Source: Agrocybe praecox (Eukaryota > Basidiomycota > Agaricomycetes > Agaricales > Agrocybaceae). Taken from it: a stretch of 64,000 nt of DNA. The stretch is taken from assembly GCA_964017145.1 (NCBI GenBank), contig OZ024850.1, positions 2,705,618 to 2,769,617 on the forward strand, in the 5' to 3' direction. This document shows positions 51,919 to 63,608 of the stretch, piece by piece. How positions within the stretch are numbered: the stretch's first letter is position 1; every line of letters begins with the position of its first letter. The translations under genes were made by a program, and so were the position numbers. The notes beneath the pieces are model-generated. The model was not told where the DNA came from. It worked only from the letters and a program-made list of their open reading frames with translations, and made no database searches.

Positions 51919-52560
51919 TCCATGAACATAGCTCATCGAGTACGTGTATAGCTGTTATATTCCATAAATCTTCACCAACCAGCCTTATAGGACGCCTTTC
52001 AATATAATTTGCTCGTCCAGTGGCATCCCGAGTCGATGTTGACACAGAAAATATCGTGCATGCACCCCCGAGTGTATCTTATCGATTTTGAAGTGGCTGT
52101 TCAGTTTTCTCAAGAGTACGAAGAACAGCAATGCTTTATGTCAGGACTACCATTAGGCGGTTTATTTGCGAAGGCAAAGCGCCAGAATGTCTCACTGGGG
52201 AGTCATACAGTCCTTTCAACCTCGATATTTGGCAGCTAGGACAAAGCCTTGGATACTTCAAGGTAACACAATAAGGATGCTAGCTATATCGCTGACTGCC
52301 AACTTACTCGCTTCTTTTAGATGGTAGAGCCCAGTTTTGCAGCTCGCTTGAGTGCAAGCGAGACTTTGAACAGGCTCAGGAAATCCGTCTTCGATACCCC
52401 ATCAGAATCACTTCTTCAACCCTTTGAATACAGTATGAGGTCGGTAGGACGTTCTGTGCCTCTTGTAGAACAGGGACCATCAAACAAATGTCCGAATCAT
52501 ATTTATATCAAATCAAGTACAATCAGCCCATGGTGTTACAATGCTTTTTTTGGTTTTTAA
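51919..52560 (+). pseudogene. Protein-kinase C-lobe relic (mushroom-type kinase)
   Basis: Kinase landmarks appear in order but in shifting frames. First comes H-E-H, then in another frame I-A-H-R at 51928-51939. An intron (GTACGT..TTATAG, 51940-51990) leads into D-A-F-Q-Y-N (HRD..N catalytic loop), L-L-V-Q-W-H-P-E-S-M and V-Y-L-I-D-F-E-V-A-V (the DFG position is DFE). After G-L-F-A-K-A-K the frame must shift by one to read A-P-E-C-L-T-G (APE motif) and F-N-L-D-I-W-Q-L-G-Q-S-L-G-Y-F-K. A second intron (52263-52320) leads to P-S-F-A-A-R-L-S-A-S-E-T-L-N-R-L and a stop. The N-lobe is absent. At least two frameshifts and the missing N-lobe make this a dead fragment of the poorly described kinase family common in mushrooms. 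Confidence 0.72.
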
Positions 52561-52639
52561 TTTACGAGATTTCAAGGGCAAGTAAAACAATACGGGACAA
52601 CATAGTCATAACCATACCAATGAGGAGTGTGGTAAGTTT

Positions 52640-53139
52640 CTACTTCTGAGGTACAGGCGGAATAACCTCATACTCGGCAGGTGGGTACCGAAAATTTTCT
52701 GGTGGGGAAACTCGGGATACAGCGGCCCTGCAATACAGCAGAGACGTGAGTCTCTCGTATGATATTATATAGTAGGATGATAGACGTACCGAGTTTCTAG
52801 GCATGCGTCGTGCTCAACATACCGTGTTTGGCCATCGCCGAACCGCAACAGGTAGAAAGACTTAAAGGGTTTCAGCAAGAAAAACCAATCACGCGTAGGG
52901 GAATACTGCTCACTCCGAATGCGGCACTCTCGGTCTGTGGCGGAATAACAGTGCCAACATAAACGCGGTGTCCACCGGGTATCCGGACAGCAAAGGCATA
53001 GTTCCCCTATAAGAAGTCGATTAATATAACGAATGAAATGAATGCTTGAACAAAGTGCGCACTTGGTATATTTCCTGTTGAGTAATGTTAGAGACGTAGT
53101 ATGTCATAATTATAATTGACAACTTACAGTTGCAACCAT
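52640..53139 (-). CDS. Cryptic five-exon gene for a 91-residue protein
   Basis: Exons 53128-53139, 53063-53074, 52914-53006, 52790-52860 and 52640-52727 join in frame with consistent phases and end at TAG. The first two exons are only 12 nt each (M-V-A-T and E-I-Y-Q). Exon 3 reads G-N-Y-A-F-A-V-R-I-P-G-G-H-R-V-Y-V-G-T-V, exon 4 F-Y-L-L-R-F-G-D-G-Q-T-R-Y-V, and exon 5 ends Y-E-V-I-P-P-V-P-Q-K. Four GT..AG introns of 51-62 nt all keep the frame, which would be unlikely by chance. The pattern suggests a small all-beta, soluble protein without signal peptide. I do not recognise the family. It lies between dead genes in the island, so it may be expressed or may be a recent loss; the exon logic is the only evidence. 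Confidence 0.5.
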
Positions 53140-53910
53140 TTGCTGGCAAGGGTGAGAGTAGTTATCACTGTGAACCCCGAGCCCGGGTAAATGTACCATG
53201 TAATAGGGTAGAAAAAGAAAAAGACCATGTTAACGAGTTCATAAATGGCAATCGTTCATTTTTTGTCACACCTAGGTATTAATACCATATATTTACCAGT
53301 GGAAAGTTAAACTAAGTAAAATATCCCGGAAAACGCGGCAGGGGTAATATGCACAGTTTGACGAAGCATTTTAACCCCATTCAAAACAGGTGAAATTCTA
53401 GTAAAAATAATACCTGGTAAGAAGTTGCGTTTAGCGGGTCATTTCGTCGAGTATTTAGTACTCTATGAAGCAGAGCATTTTACCACGTAAAACCATCCAA
53501 AATAGAAAGGAAACCGTGTTATATTATTGCCGGAATATCAAGGTAAAAACACTAAGTACAACAGGCCTAAAAAACCACGAAAATCGGGACAATATATTGA
53601 AGGGTATTTTACACCGGTTTACCGGCCGACCCTCAGAGGGCACAATAGCCAGGGAAATCGAGGCCGAAATCAAGCCGAAACATCAAGGCAATTTCAGCGC
53701 AGGAATCTGGAGAGTTGAGATACACGGACAAATGAAAACCCAAATAGGGAGGCTGTTATTGATATAAAAGAATGTGGTTCATTGAGAATAAGCTCGGAAT
53801 ACATTAGAAATACAGTAATATGCAGTGATAATTGAGGCGGAATTTGGAAATATCTACAAGTCCAAAGACGCGTCATATGTTCTGAGTCGTGTGACCTGTT
53901 CACTTGGGTT
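53140..53910. other. Repeat-like AT-rich stretch
   Basis: No gene. Variants of a word like gcattttaccc recur (near 53368 and 53473), and the composition resembles worn non-autonomous element DNA. No clear ends were found. Confidence 0.35.
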
Positions 53911-54356
53911 ATAAATATAGCGCGCACAACGACATCATCACTCTTTCTTCCTTTCCATTCACTCCTTTTCTGCGACACTACAACACCATACCCTCTTGAG
54001 AATTTTTCTGCCGCTTACACTTCCGCTATCATATTCAGTCTCAAAAGGGAGCTAATCGCTCGAACAGTACAAGTTCTGGAAAGGTACGTGACCTTGTGCT
54101 TCAGCTTGACTGTCGATACGCATACGCTTACTTACACTTACTCATTTACTCATTTAGAAGTCTCGCCCAGTACGCTTAACCAATGTATGTTTTTCTGCCC
54201 CGCTACAGCGAAATCAAGCACCTCTGACCATGTCTCAATCCAACCAGCTTCTCCCACCTGGCACCACGCCCGTAAGTCACCTCCATATATGAGTTGCCGC
54301 ATATACTTAACTGTTATATCACCCACTAGTCACGCTCAGCAACCGTTTCAACCAAC
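53911..54356 (+). pseudogene. Truncated 5' end of a gene with TATA box
   Basis: TATAAATA at 53911-53918 is followed by a pyrimidine-rich leader. A start codon at 54230 then opens M-S-Q-S-N-Q-L-L-P-P-G-T-T-P (exon 54230-54271). This is spliced by GTAAGT..CTAG to S-R-S-A-T-V-S-T-N (54330-54356), followed by another GTAAGA donor. No further exon can be found before ABC copy D. The start resembles gag-like proteins of mushroom retroelements, but this is a guess. The piece looks like a promoter plus two exons left by a truncation or insertion. Confidence 0.35.
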
Positions 54357-56777
54357 GTAAGATTTTTTAACCCTCGAATTTCGGAATACATAGCTTTTTT
54401 GCGCATAGACATAATTACCTGTATATGTACTCTCATAAAACAGTGAAATATACTCGTTCTTTCATGGTTATAATACTCTCCTTTCTGAATGGCATTAATT
54501 ACTCGAATATTGGGTGCTTTATCCCTACTTGATTCCCTTGTCTACCTGGTCTTTCCTGTACCCAGTTTACCCAGTAATTCTCAATGGTTATTTTGCCTAT
54601 CACAACAACTTAAAATTACCACCCTTTCTATGCTTTTTAATGACTCGTTAAAACGGTTATATTTCTACTCTAACCTGGTTGTGGAATCACCCGGTTTGCA
54701 TAGGCAATTCGGACATAACCATGCTCTTTTTTACCATGTAATCTCGTACTTTCTGCCCGTTTGTCCCTACCTGTTTAACGGGTTGTGTCCAGTATATCCG
54801 GTATTTTTTTCCGGTTCTTCCGGACTACTTGCTCCCTTTTCCGTGTCAATTACCGAGTAATTTTAACCCCCTCCTGGGCTCACAGTGTATGAAACTGAGA
54901 AACTGAAGAATATCTGCGAGGTCGCAAGATGACGGTCAAACAAGATGGAATACTGGCTCCCTTTATAGTCGCATCGATTCTACTGCTCCTGGTGTGTGTG
55001 TATTCACAAATATCTTTGTGGGCAGTCTGCAAGCTCAATTGATACCGTTGATGTGCGTAGTAGCATGCCAATCGCCTCGAGGCTTTGATAGAGCCAATTT
55101 GAATCATAAAAAGTCCATGAGCAAATGACCCATTATCGTATAACTATGCAAAATAGACTAGCTCGCAATCGCTAGTAGCGTGCGACTGTTGGGCTGTCAA
55201 AGATATTCCTCTCAGTATCATTGTACACCGCGAGCTTCGCGTATCATCTCTTGTACGATATTCTGCACCGCATGCATCTAGAAAATAAATATAAGATAAT
55301 TATGCCTTCAAGGGCTTTCCGAGGCTTGATCATACAGATTATCTCGTGCGTCGGCGCTTATTTGAAAGTTCCGTCCCAATAAGGACTCGGCAGTACTCTA
55401 GATATCAAACAATGAAATGAACATATATTTCAAAAGATGCAGTGTGTATATTATCGACTTACCTTGAGGCAGCTGGAATAGAGAGCGTTGTTATACCTCT
55501 GCAAAAGAAAAATGTGATGTAGACCGTCAATCCAATTCTACTCCGTAAAACGACTCGGTGAATCATGGTCCGTTTGTCATTTTCTCCAAGGCCCGCAGTA
55601 GAACTTGACTTGATCAGGCAGTTAGCATGATGTATGTTCTTCTATCTGGGCGCCCATGATCTTCTGAGCGCGGAAAACATATGAATAAGGAAGACCGCAT
55701 GATCAGGTAAAGGTAAAGTTGTGGTCGTAGATAGACAGCAAAACTAAGGAACGATAAGTCAGAAGTTTGAGTAGGGTGTTTACCCGAGTCCGGGAACTCC
55801 CGCCGGAGCCGTTTGCACGCATAAGTACAACGAGTACACATATCTACACATGGAACGGGTCAGCTACGTAATGCACATGCGAGCATTGGCAAAAAGTTTT
55901 TTTCTAGCCTCGTTCCTTTACATGACGCTCCTGTGTGTATCTCACACTCAAGTTATCCCGGAAAATCGATAATCGATGAACTATGTCTTATCTACAATGT
56001 TGTCCCTACAGGCCGCATAATCATTCAACGCCTCGGATTTTCCCATTCTGAGATCTTCTAGAGCCTGCACAAGTTTCCTATAGCACATACCTATTGACGT
56101 AGCTCGATGGGGCAGGTCATTTAATTAGACAGCTGTTAACAACATTACCGATCCAATTAAAGGATGCTGTATCAAAGCATCTTTGTAAAATCGCGCAGAA
56201 TCACGAATAACCAAGTGGCCCTGCAGATCTAGATATCCTGAGTTACTGAGTTAGTTTATCTGCTGATTTCACTATGCAACATGCTCGTTCTCATTAGAAG
56301 CATAAAATCCGGGTGAATAACATGTTGGCGGAGTCCGGTAGAGCAATCTAGTGTTCAGCTGGATGGCGTAGCTGGGCTCTGAAGCGCGTCAAGCAGCCTC
56401 GCACGATGGCAGTAGTGGTCAAAGGATGATATATTCCGCTATCGACGCGTCGCGCTGTCACAAACTGTACAGTGATCTAATCTAATCAGACTGGTGCAGA
56501 TTGCACTGGCACACCAGTAAACGAAAAGGAGATGCGCTATGGCATCAGAGTCACTTCTGATTAACCCTCTGCGAGTTGACGATATTTAGTGTCTACGTAT
56601 ATTATAGTTGCTTATCGAACATTTGTATCTGTTATATTAATGATTTATTTTTCTTTGAGCAGTCTAGGTAAATGCTGAGTCAAATTTCTTTCATTTTCAA
56701 ATCTTGAGGACGTCGCAAGATAATTCTGTGAAGCTTGCCAACATGCTTGGAAGGCAAACTAGTCATAGAGTGGGCCC
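54357..56777. other. Island DNA without a supportable gene
   Basis: About 2.4 kb. At 54490-54870 there is T-rich, repeat-like sequence with tandemly similar words (ttacccagtt, ttcttccgg). On the minus strand two exon-like blocks (55463-55498 and a block whose upper end is 55397) join in frame, but no complete gene can be built. Nothing else is recognised. Confidence 0.4.
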
Positions 56778-59700
56778 TCATTTTTCTGTCGCAGCGTAAA
56801 GCGATAACCTATCTCCACTTTTATCCACCAAAGATTTGAAGAAGCTTTCTTCTCTCCGAAGAAGATTCGAAGGACTATCAAATTCAACCTATGATGAAAG
56901 AGTCAGTATCGGCATCGCAAGGAAATGTTCTACCATACCATGTGACCATCCTCAAGAACCATCTAGAGTACGGGTGGAATGGATAAGTAGTGATTCAAAA
57001 ATATACGGATATCCATTCAAAGACTCACAATTTTATCAGCATCCATTATCGTTTGGAGCCGATGAGCGACAGTGATCACCGTAACGTCAGTGGGTAACTT
57101 CTTCCGTAGAGTAGTTTGAATTACACTGTCTGTAGCGTAATCTGTACCACAAAATCGTATAAGTTATTTATGATAATAAAAAGGCAAAGGGCCTCACCGA
57201 TAGCAGAAGTAGCTAAAACACGAAGAGCGTCAGGGTAAGGTACAATATGTGGAACAAAATTTGACCTTCGTCCAGAATAAGCAACTTGCTGCCCCGAACA
57301 ATGGCTCGAGCGAGTGCGATAATCTGCCTCTCTCCAACCGAGAAATTGCTACCACCAGAGGAAATCTTGCTATCGAGTGTGACAGGTACATGTTCCTCAT
57401 TACGGAGGCTAAAGAGCCCGGCAGAGTGTAAGGCATCATTAAGCGTAGCATCGTCGTATTGATCGAAAGGATCCAAGTTTTTTCGAAGAGTGTCTACAAT
57501 TCCACGTAAAGATAAGCACAGCTCAATATCGATATAAGCTACTCAAATACTCACCGCTAATAAGCTCGGGCTACATCCAATACGTTAAACTAGTAAGGCC
57601 TTAATGTGTCCCAGAAAACGTAAGAGAGACTCACGTTCTGAGGTATAATCGTGATGTTCGATCTCAAAGCATCTAGGTTAATTTTATTCGTAGGTATCCC
57701 ATCATAGTACACGGCTCCCTCAGTTAAGATACCTCGCAGTAATGCAAGGGTCAGCGAGCTCTGAGCGAAACAGTCATTTAATAAAAGAACATCACTCCAA
57801 TTTGACCCTACCTTTCCGCTTCCTGTTCGTCCGACTAACGACGGTGTTAATTCGCTCGACTATTACGTGAGTTCATTCAGAACCAACTCACCTATCCCAA
57901 TACGTTGCCCAGACTCCAATCTAAAAGATATATTATGCAATATAGTCGGGCCGCCTTTGGAATAACGCGCTGAAAGGTTTTCAACGACGATACTTCCACT
58001 CGTAGGCCAAGCAGCGGGTGGCTTTCCCTCCTCGTTCGACTGAGGTTCGTGATCGATGTCAATATATCCTTGGATTCGCTCAAGACTACGGGCGATGTGA
58101 CATAAGGAAGACGTCGGACGGTGTGATAAGGATAGATACATATTACCTATTTGCCTGGATCTCAAACTCGTTGTAGAACTTCACCCACCAAAGGATGGCG
58201 GCTGAAAACTCTGCCGCAAAGGCCAACGAAAATCCAGTATTTGCGGATCCAATACTGTGACCGTAGACTAGATAAGCCGCTAGGCCAGTAGTAAAAATGC
58301 TGCCTAGAATCGACATTCGAATCCCAATCCATCGGTTCAGGTTATAAACAATGAGGTTCACGTGAAGGTAGAAGTCGGATAGGCGGCGAGACTCGTTTAT
58401 GAATGCAATTTGAGCGCCGTATGCACGCAGAGATACTACAGTGAGGAAGACGATCGTTAAATAGAAATTTCCATGTGGCGAACTATGACGTACTAATTCC
58501 TGAAATAGCAGTGTTAAAATGTCCCAGCATCGGTGCATGGGCATTGCTAGAAATCTGATTCAGTATGCTTTTTTTTGGTTAAGAAACGTGGTGGATTAAC
58601 GCACCTTGCCTCGCGTTTCACAGATAATTGGGTCTTCATATAAATGTTCCCGAGATATAGGCCAATAATCACAAGAAAAAATGCGGGGATTAGAAACAAG
58701 GGGGTGAAGATTAAAATTACGCCAATTTTTATTGCCATCTCGACCGCAATGTTGCTCAATGCGAGAAACATATTGGAAAATGACCCATCAATGACGCCTA
58801 TGTCCTGGGTACATCTTGTGATGATACGAGCTGTCGGAGTCTCGTCAAGCCACCTATACATGTGTGCTAGTTAGTAGTCCTGAACCCCTCCCACACAACA
58901 AAATCACTCATACCTGAGTGTACTTGTTAAAACAGAGTCGATTAGAGAATTATTTATTTTCCTCGAGGCACGCATGGTTCCAAAGACAAAAAGGAGATAT
59001 GACCCGGCGTCGAGAAGCATCATTCCAAAAATAATTGAAGTATAAATGAGGAGATAGCTGAATTTATGATTTTAGACACGAATCCGCACCAAATCAATAG
59101 ATAATACGTACAAGCGCACTGGGACCTCGGAGGGGTCGTGTGTTTCGTACTGAGAGCCCCAAACCCCCAAGAACCAAGTCTGTGATGCTTTGACGGAGTC
59201 AGATAACAAGAATGCGAAAATCCAAAGAGAGTGTAAGATGAAGGGATGGTCGCCTCCTAATCCAGAAAAAAATAGACCGTAAGCCCTCCGGGATATGCGA
59301 CCTCTGGCAATCTCTTCGGCTAGAATAAGTTTTCCATTCCCATTGGAAGTGTCTTGCCTGGAAATTTCTGGTACCTCCTCACGTTCCATTCCAAGCTCTT
59401 CTTGCGACGTTGTGGTTTGCACAGTCCTTAAAGAGCTGTCTTCAAGGACTTCTTTCAACAATCCCTGGTGAGCCCGTACTGTACCATCTGGCCCCATTGA
59501 TACAACGAAGCCTGCAATAGGAGAAAGCAGCGCCACATTATGTGTCTATCAATGGATGGTTTCATCGCAGGAGCATGGAAATCGACAGGATATCTTCATA
59601 CCACAAGCAAGATTGTCCTTCCTTTCACAAGATCGCCGCCCAGACATTTTTCAACGACCCAGACAGCACTATAAATGGTTTTTTATCTGTAAAAACAAAG

Positions 59701-62700
59701 TTTTGGAGGGAGACTCACGTGTGTACGTCAAGAGCCGCTAACACATCATCCAATAAAACGACCTTCGCATTGGAGTAAATTGCTCGAGCGAGAGTAACCC
59801 TCGCCTACAAATTATAAAGTCAAATGAAATGCCACGAATGACCATAAAAAACTTACCTTTTGTCCGCCGCTACATATCACATATTTTGAATAGTAGTTAG
59901 TACCGTTTGACAGTACTCGCAGAAGCGAAATCTTACCTGAGCGTGATGCCCTTTTCTCCGACTTCCGTAGCATCTCCGGCATCAAAAAGGTCCAGGTCCC
60001 TCTCAAGCGCGCATTGGTGTAACACTAACTTTGAGTGACTTTCTCACCCTTTCTATTCTGTGACCTACTTACCTTTGCGATACCTATGCTCATCGTGTGG
60101 CAAACCAAAAAGAATATTATTGCGTATTGTGTCGCTCTGCACCCAAGACTCTTGGGCGGCATATGCAATGCCTTGATCTCGGGGAAGATTGAACCATGAA
60201 TCTCCGCCAGAAGGTATAAAATACATTTCGCCTAAAGCCGCACAGTATAAGCGAAGCGCCTCAATCATAAGTAGAAACTACCATACCTAAAAGCGCCATT
60301 AATATGGATGTCTTCCCGCTACCACTAGTGGATGGCGGTACATCAATACATGACAGGGGACAGGCATTACCGTTGACTTACGTAGGACCAACAATGAGAT
60401 TTATGCAGTCCGGTTTGAAGAGAAGTTCACCGTCAATACGAATTTTGAAGTGTTTCGATGCACCGCTCTCAGATTCCCTGAAGCTTTCTGCATTACGATA
60501 CCAGGAAAATGTTGCCTTTTTGAAGCCAAGGGCATCTTGCTTGGGTATAACGGAAGATGCCGCAACAGGGGCGGAAACCTCAGAATTTACTTTCTCATCC
60601 ACAAATGTGTCCAGCAGTTCTGTTTCCTGTAGGAAGTGCGTAACTCGGTCCAGCGAGACTTTTCCTACAGGGTGTGTAAGCAAAACAATCAGATATATCA
60701 AAATAATGGCGTTACCACGAGTTACTGCAGAAACTTGCCCAGAAACGTCTCCAAGTTGCATTCGCAGCATAGCAAAGACCGTCAAGCTTGAGAAAAGCGT
60801 AGATGCTGTGAACATACAGAGTCGCTTGTAAGCAGTGTAATGATACATTACTTAAGATAACAACGTACGTGTGAGACTTTTCTTCATGATAATGGTGTAA
60901 GTTGCAAACGTAGCCACCATGCTGATCGTCGGAATAATTGCACTACAATAAATTAAGTAAATATCTACAGGTTGGTTTAGGATTCTTACTTGGCGAGACC
61001 AGTAAACGATCCCAGAACCTGTCGGACACCCGGTATGTATATGCATTAGAACAAAAGGGAGAAAATACCTGGAGCTTCCACACGGCATCCAATTCTTCAT
61101 TCCGTTTCTCTTGCAACCTCTTCGACATCCTTCCTTCCCAGCCAAATAGCTTGATCATCCTTAAGATACTGAGAGCTAGATAAAAGATAGATGACTTTAA
61201 GAAGAAAGCTCAGAGTACACAGAAAATATATACCTTCCGTGACATCTTGAACCCTGGCATCTGTCTAAGGAATAATGACGGGCAGCACGCAGCTTGGTCA
61301 CTTTCGGAACACACCTTCTTCATTCGACTCCTTTGAAGGTCTTGACCAAGGGATGCAGCATATCCAGGTACAGGAAGAAAAAGTACGATCAGCGCAATCC
61401 CAATAAAAACGCTGTGTATGATGTATGTAAGCACGATTGAACGAATACTTTAACAATTGAAGATGTCATCAGATAGAAACATACCTCCATCCAAGCAGCT
61501 GGTACAAAAAGAACGTAGAAAGAATCATCTGTAGAGGAAATCCTAGTACTGGAAATACCAAAGTCATAAGAGACTGTCGATAAATCGGTTATGAAAAAGA
61601 GAACGTTGCACCAACCGAGATCTAAAAAGCCTTGAGCCCCAACTATATTACTAAGATCTGTCGTCACTAGACTGTTGATCTTGCCGATGAGATGGGAGTC
61701 GTCCTTCTTCGCCTTGGTCTCATCCTTTCCTGGGGAACTCGCTTTATCCCTGGCCTTAGTACTAGTCTCCGATGTTTCTGTGGTAGGCAATGCATCCGTC
61801 GGAATATCTGCTGAGCTAGAGGCTACCGTTGTTGAGCTATTCTCTGTGTTATCTAGATCTTCCAGCAAACGTTCGTCCACGGCGTGTTGGGTCTCGACAT
61901 GGTTACCAGTGTCTTGTTTGTTTCCTTGTGGTCCATCGTCGACATCTTCTACAAACCGAATACGCAAGCTATGCTCAAAGACCAACTGTGTGATCAGCGC
62001 TCGAGCTCGCATGAGAATTCTGGTACTATTGAAGAGATAATATTGAAGCCAGATTGCTGATAGAGTTGGTCCGAGGAACAGGCATACGACCCAAAACCAG
62101 GGGCGGACAGTAGCACCCACGCCTCCAGTCTCCATGTATCTGCGAGCGTAAGCCAATGTAGGTCGATTTCATTTTTCTTAGCGTTTAACTCACTTGAGAA
62201 TGTGATTTATAGCAATAGGATTGAAGTACGCGGCAATAGTCTGACCGACGACTGAAATCGCCATGAAAGTGTATTCCTTTCCTGTGAGGGCGTACAGATG
62301 AGCTATCCCGCAAACCAGCCATGTATTCGAATTTCGCCGATCCACGCACTGAAAACTTTCATCAACCCAAAGAATAGATGTCGCTTCTTAGCACCATTAT
62401 AAGGGTCGAGGTACTGTATTACTGTCAGTTCTCGTTCGCTTTCTCGAGTCATTAGCACGTACAGGAAAATATGTCTTCGCGAGATTCTCGGTGTGATCTG
62501 AGTCCGACAACGGGGGTAGCTGCTCAGGAGTTAAATGCTCAACCCGATACCCCAAAGATACCACAGGATTTAGGAATGAATAGAATAATAGTGACGCGAT
62601 AGAGCATGTCTGCTCCTCGTTTGGTAGGAGGATCGATTCCTAGGTCTAGTTTCAGCGGACTGTTGACGTAAAATCGAGCCAGCTGTCTTTTTCACGATGA

Positions 62701-63608
62701 AGGCTATAAACGAAGACTTACTTTGGGGTCCATAGGTACATATTTCCTCGGAACAAACAAAGGTATAAACACTGATACAACCGATAAAACAAAGATTTTG
62801 ACCCATAATAAGTTACCTTCGCGTTCCGAGTCCCTCGGGTGAAGAGTGTACGTAGCCAATGGCCACAGATCCCTATAGACGTATACAGCGAGAGCGCAGA
62901 AAAGTACCGTCGTACTGAATCTCCGAGCGTAAGTTGTCCATGCGGGAACAGTCATAGATATGAGCACAAGAAGCAACGCGTATAGCTAAGCATAGGACGC
63001 ATGGGTAAGTGAAAATGAACGTATGTAAGAAAGGCATCGAAACTGACATATGTCAATGTCATGTAAACCTCCGGAGATCGATTCCAACACGGTGTACCAA
63101 ATTCTTCCCCACACCCAGGTAACGACCAAATCGACATTCCAAGTAACAGTAAACATCCAACGAGGCGAGCAACCGAGTACGACAGTATAGCCCAGATTCT
63201 GTGGTCTTTCGTGTGGCAAATATTATGGTTTCCGTTCCGTGTATTATGCCACCATGTGAGATAGAAGTAAAACGTTCCTGGGTCCAGGGCTTGAGATACT
63301 GGTGTCTGTTCTCCCTGTGTACGCACCCGCTCCCCCGATAGCGAGGACGAGATCCTAACTAATGCAAGAAAGAGATGCACGGAGATAAATCCCAGAACGA
63401 TGACGAAAGGGAAAGATATGGAATCATTGAGTAACCTGCGATAATAAGCCGGAATGTCAGTTCTAGATCTCATAAAGTAGGAGATTTGATCAACGCACGA
63501 AGTAAACCATTGTAAAAGTCCCCTTCCTTGTCCTCCTTCACTCAACTGAAAAAGCATGTAGGGCGAATACCTGACGCCTATGCCTACGATGGGCACCTGA
63601 GCATCCAT
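56778..63608 (-). CDS. ABC transporter, ABCC/MRP type, copy D
   Basis: Exon 1 starts M-D-A-Q-V-P-I-V-G at 63608 and joins to [10 protein letters not shown]. The protein has a TMD0 (about five helices), TMD1 with an insert of about 85 residues rich in Thr, Ser, Asp and Glu, NBD1, TMD2 and NBD2, in about 35 exons. NBD1: T-G-S-G-K-T-S, S-G-G-Q-K in microexon 59857-59869, L-L-L-D-D. NBD2: G-R-T-G-S-G-K-S-S, P-E-L-I-S-G in 57555-57570, signature N-F-S-V-G-E-R-Q, and L-L-I-L-D-E plus A-T-S-A-I in 57198-57212. It ends [10 protein letters not shown] and stops at 56778. All inspected exons are in frame. It shares exon plan and strand with copies A-C but is 11.9 kb away, so the island probably separates an originally contiguous array. 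Confidence 0.92.
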
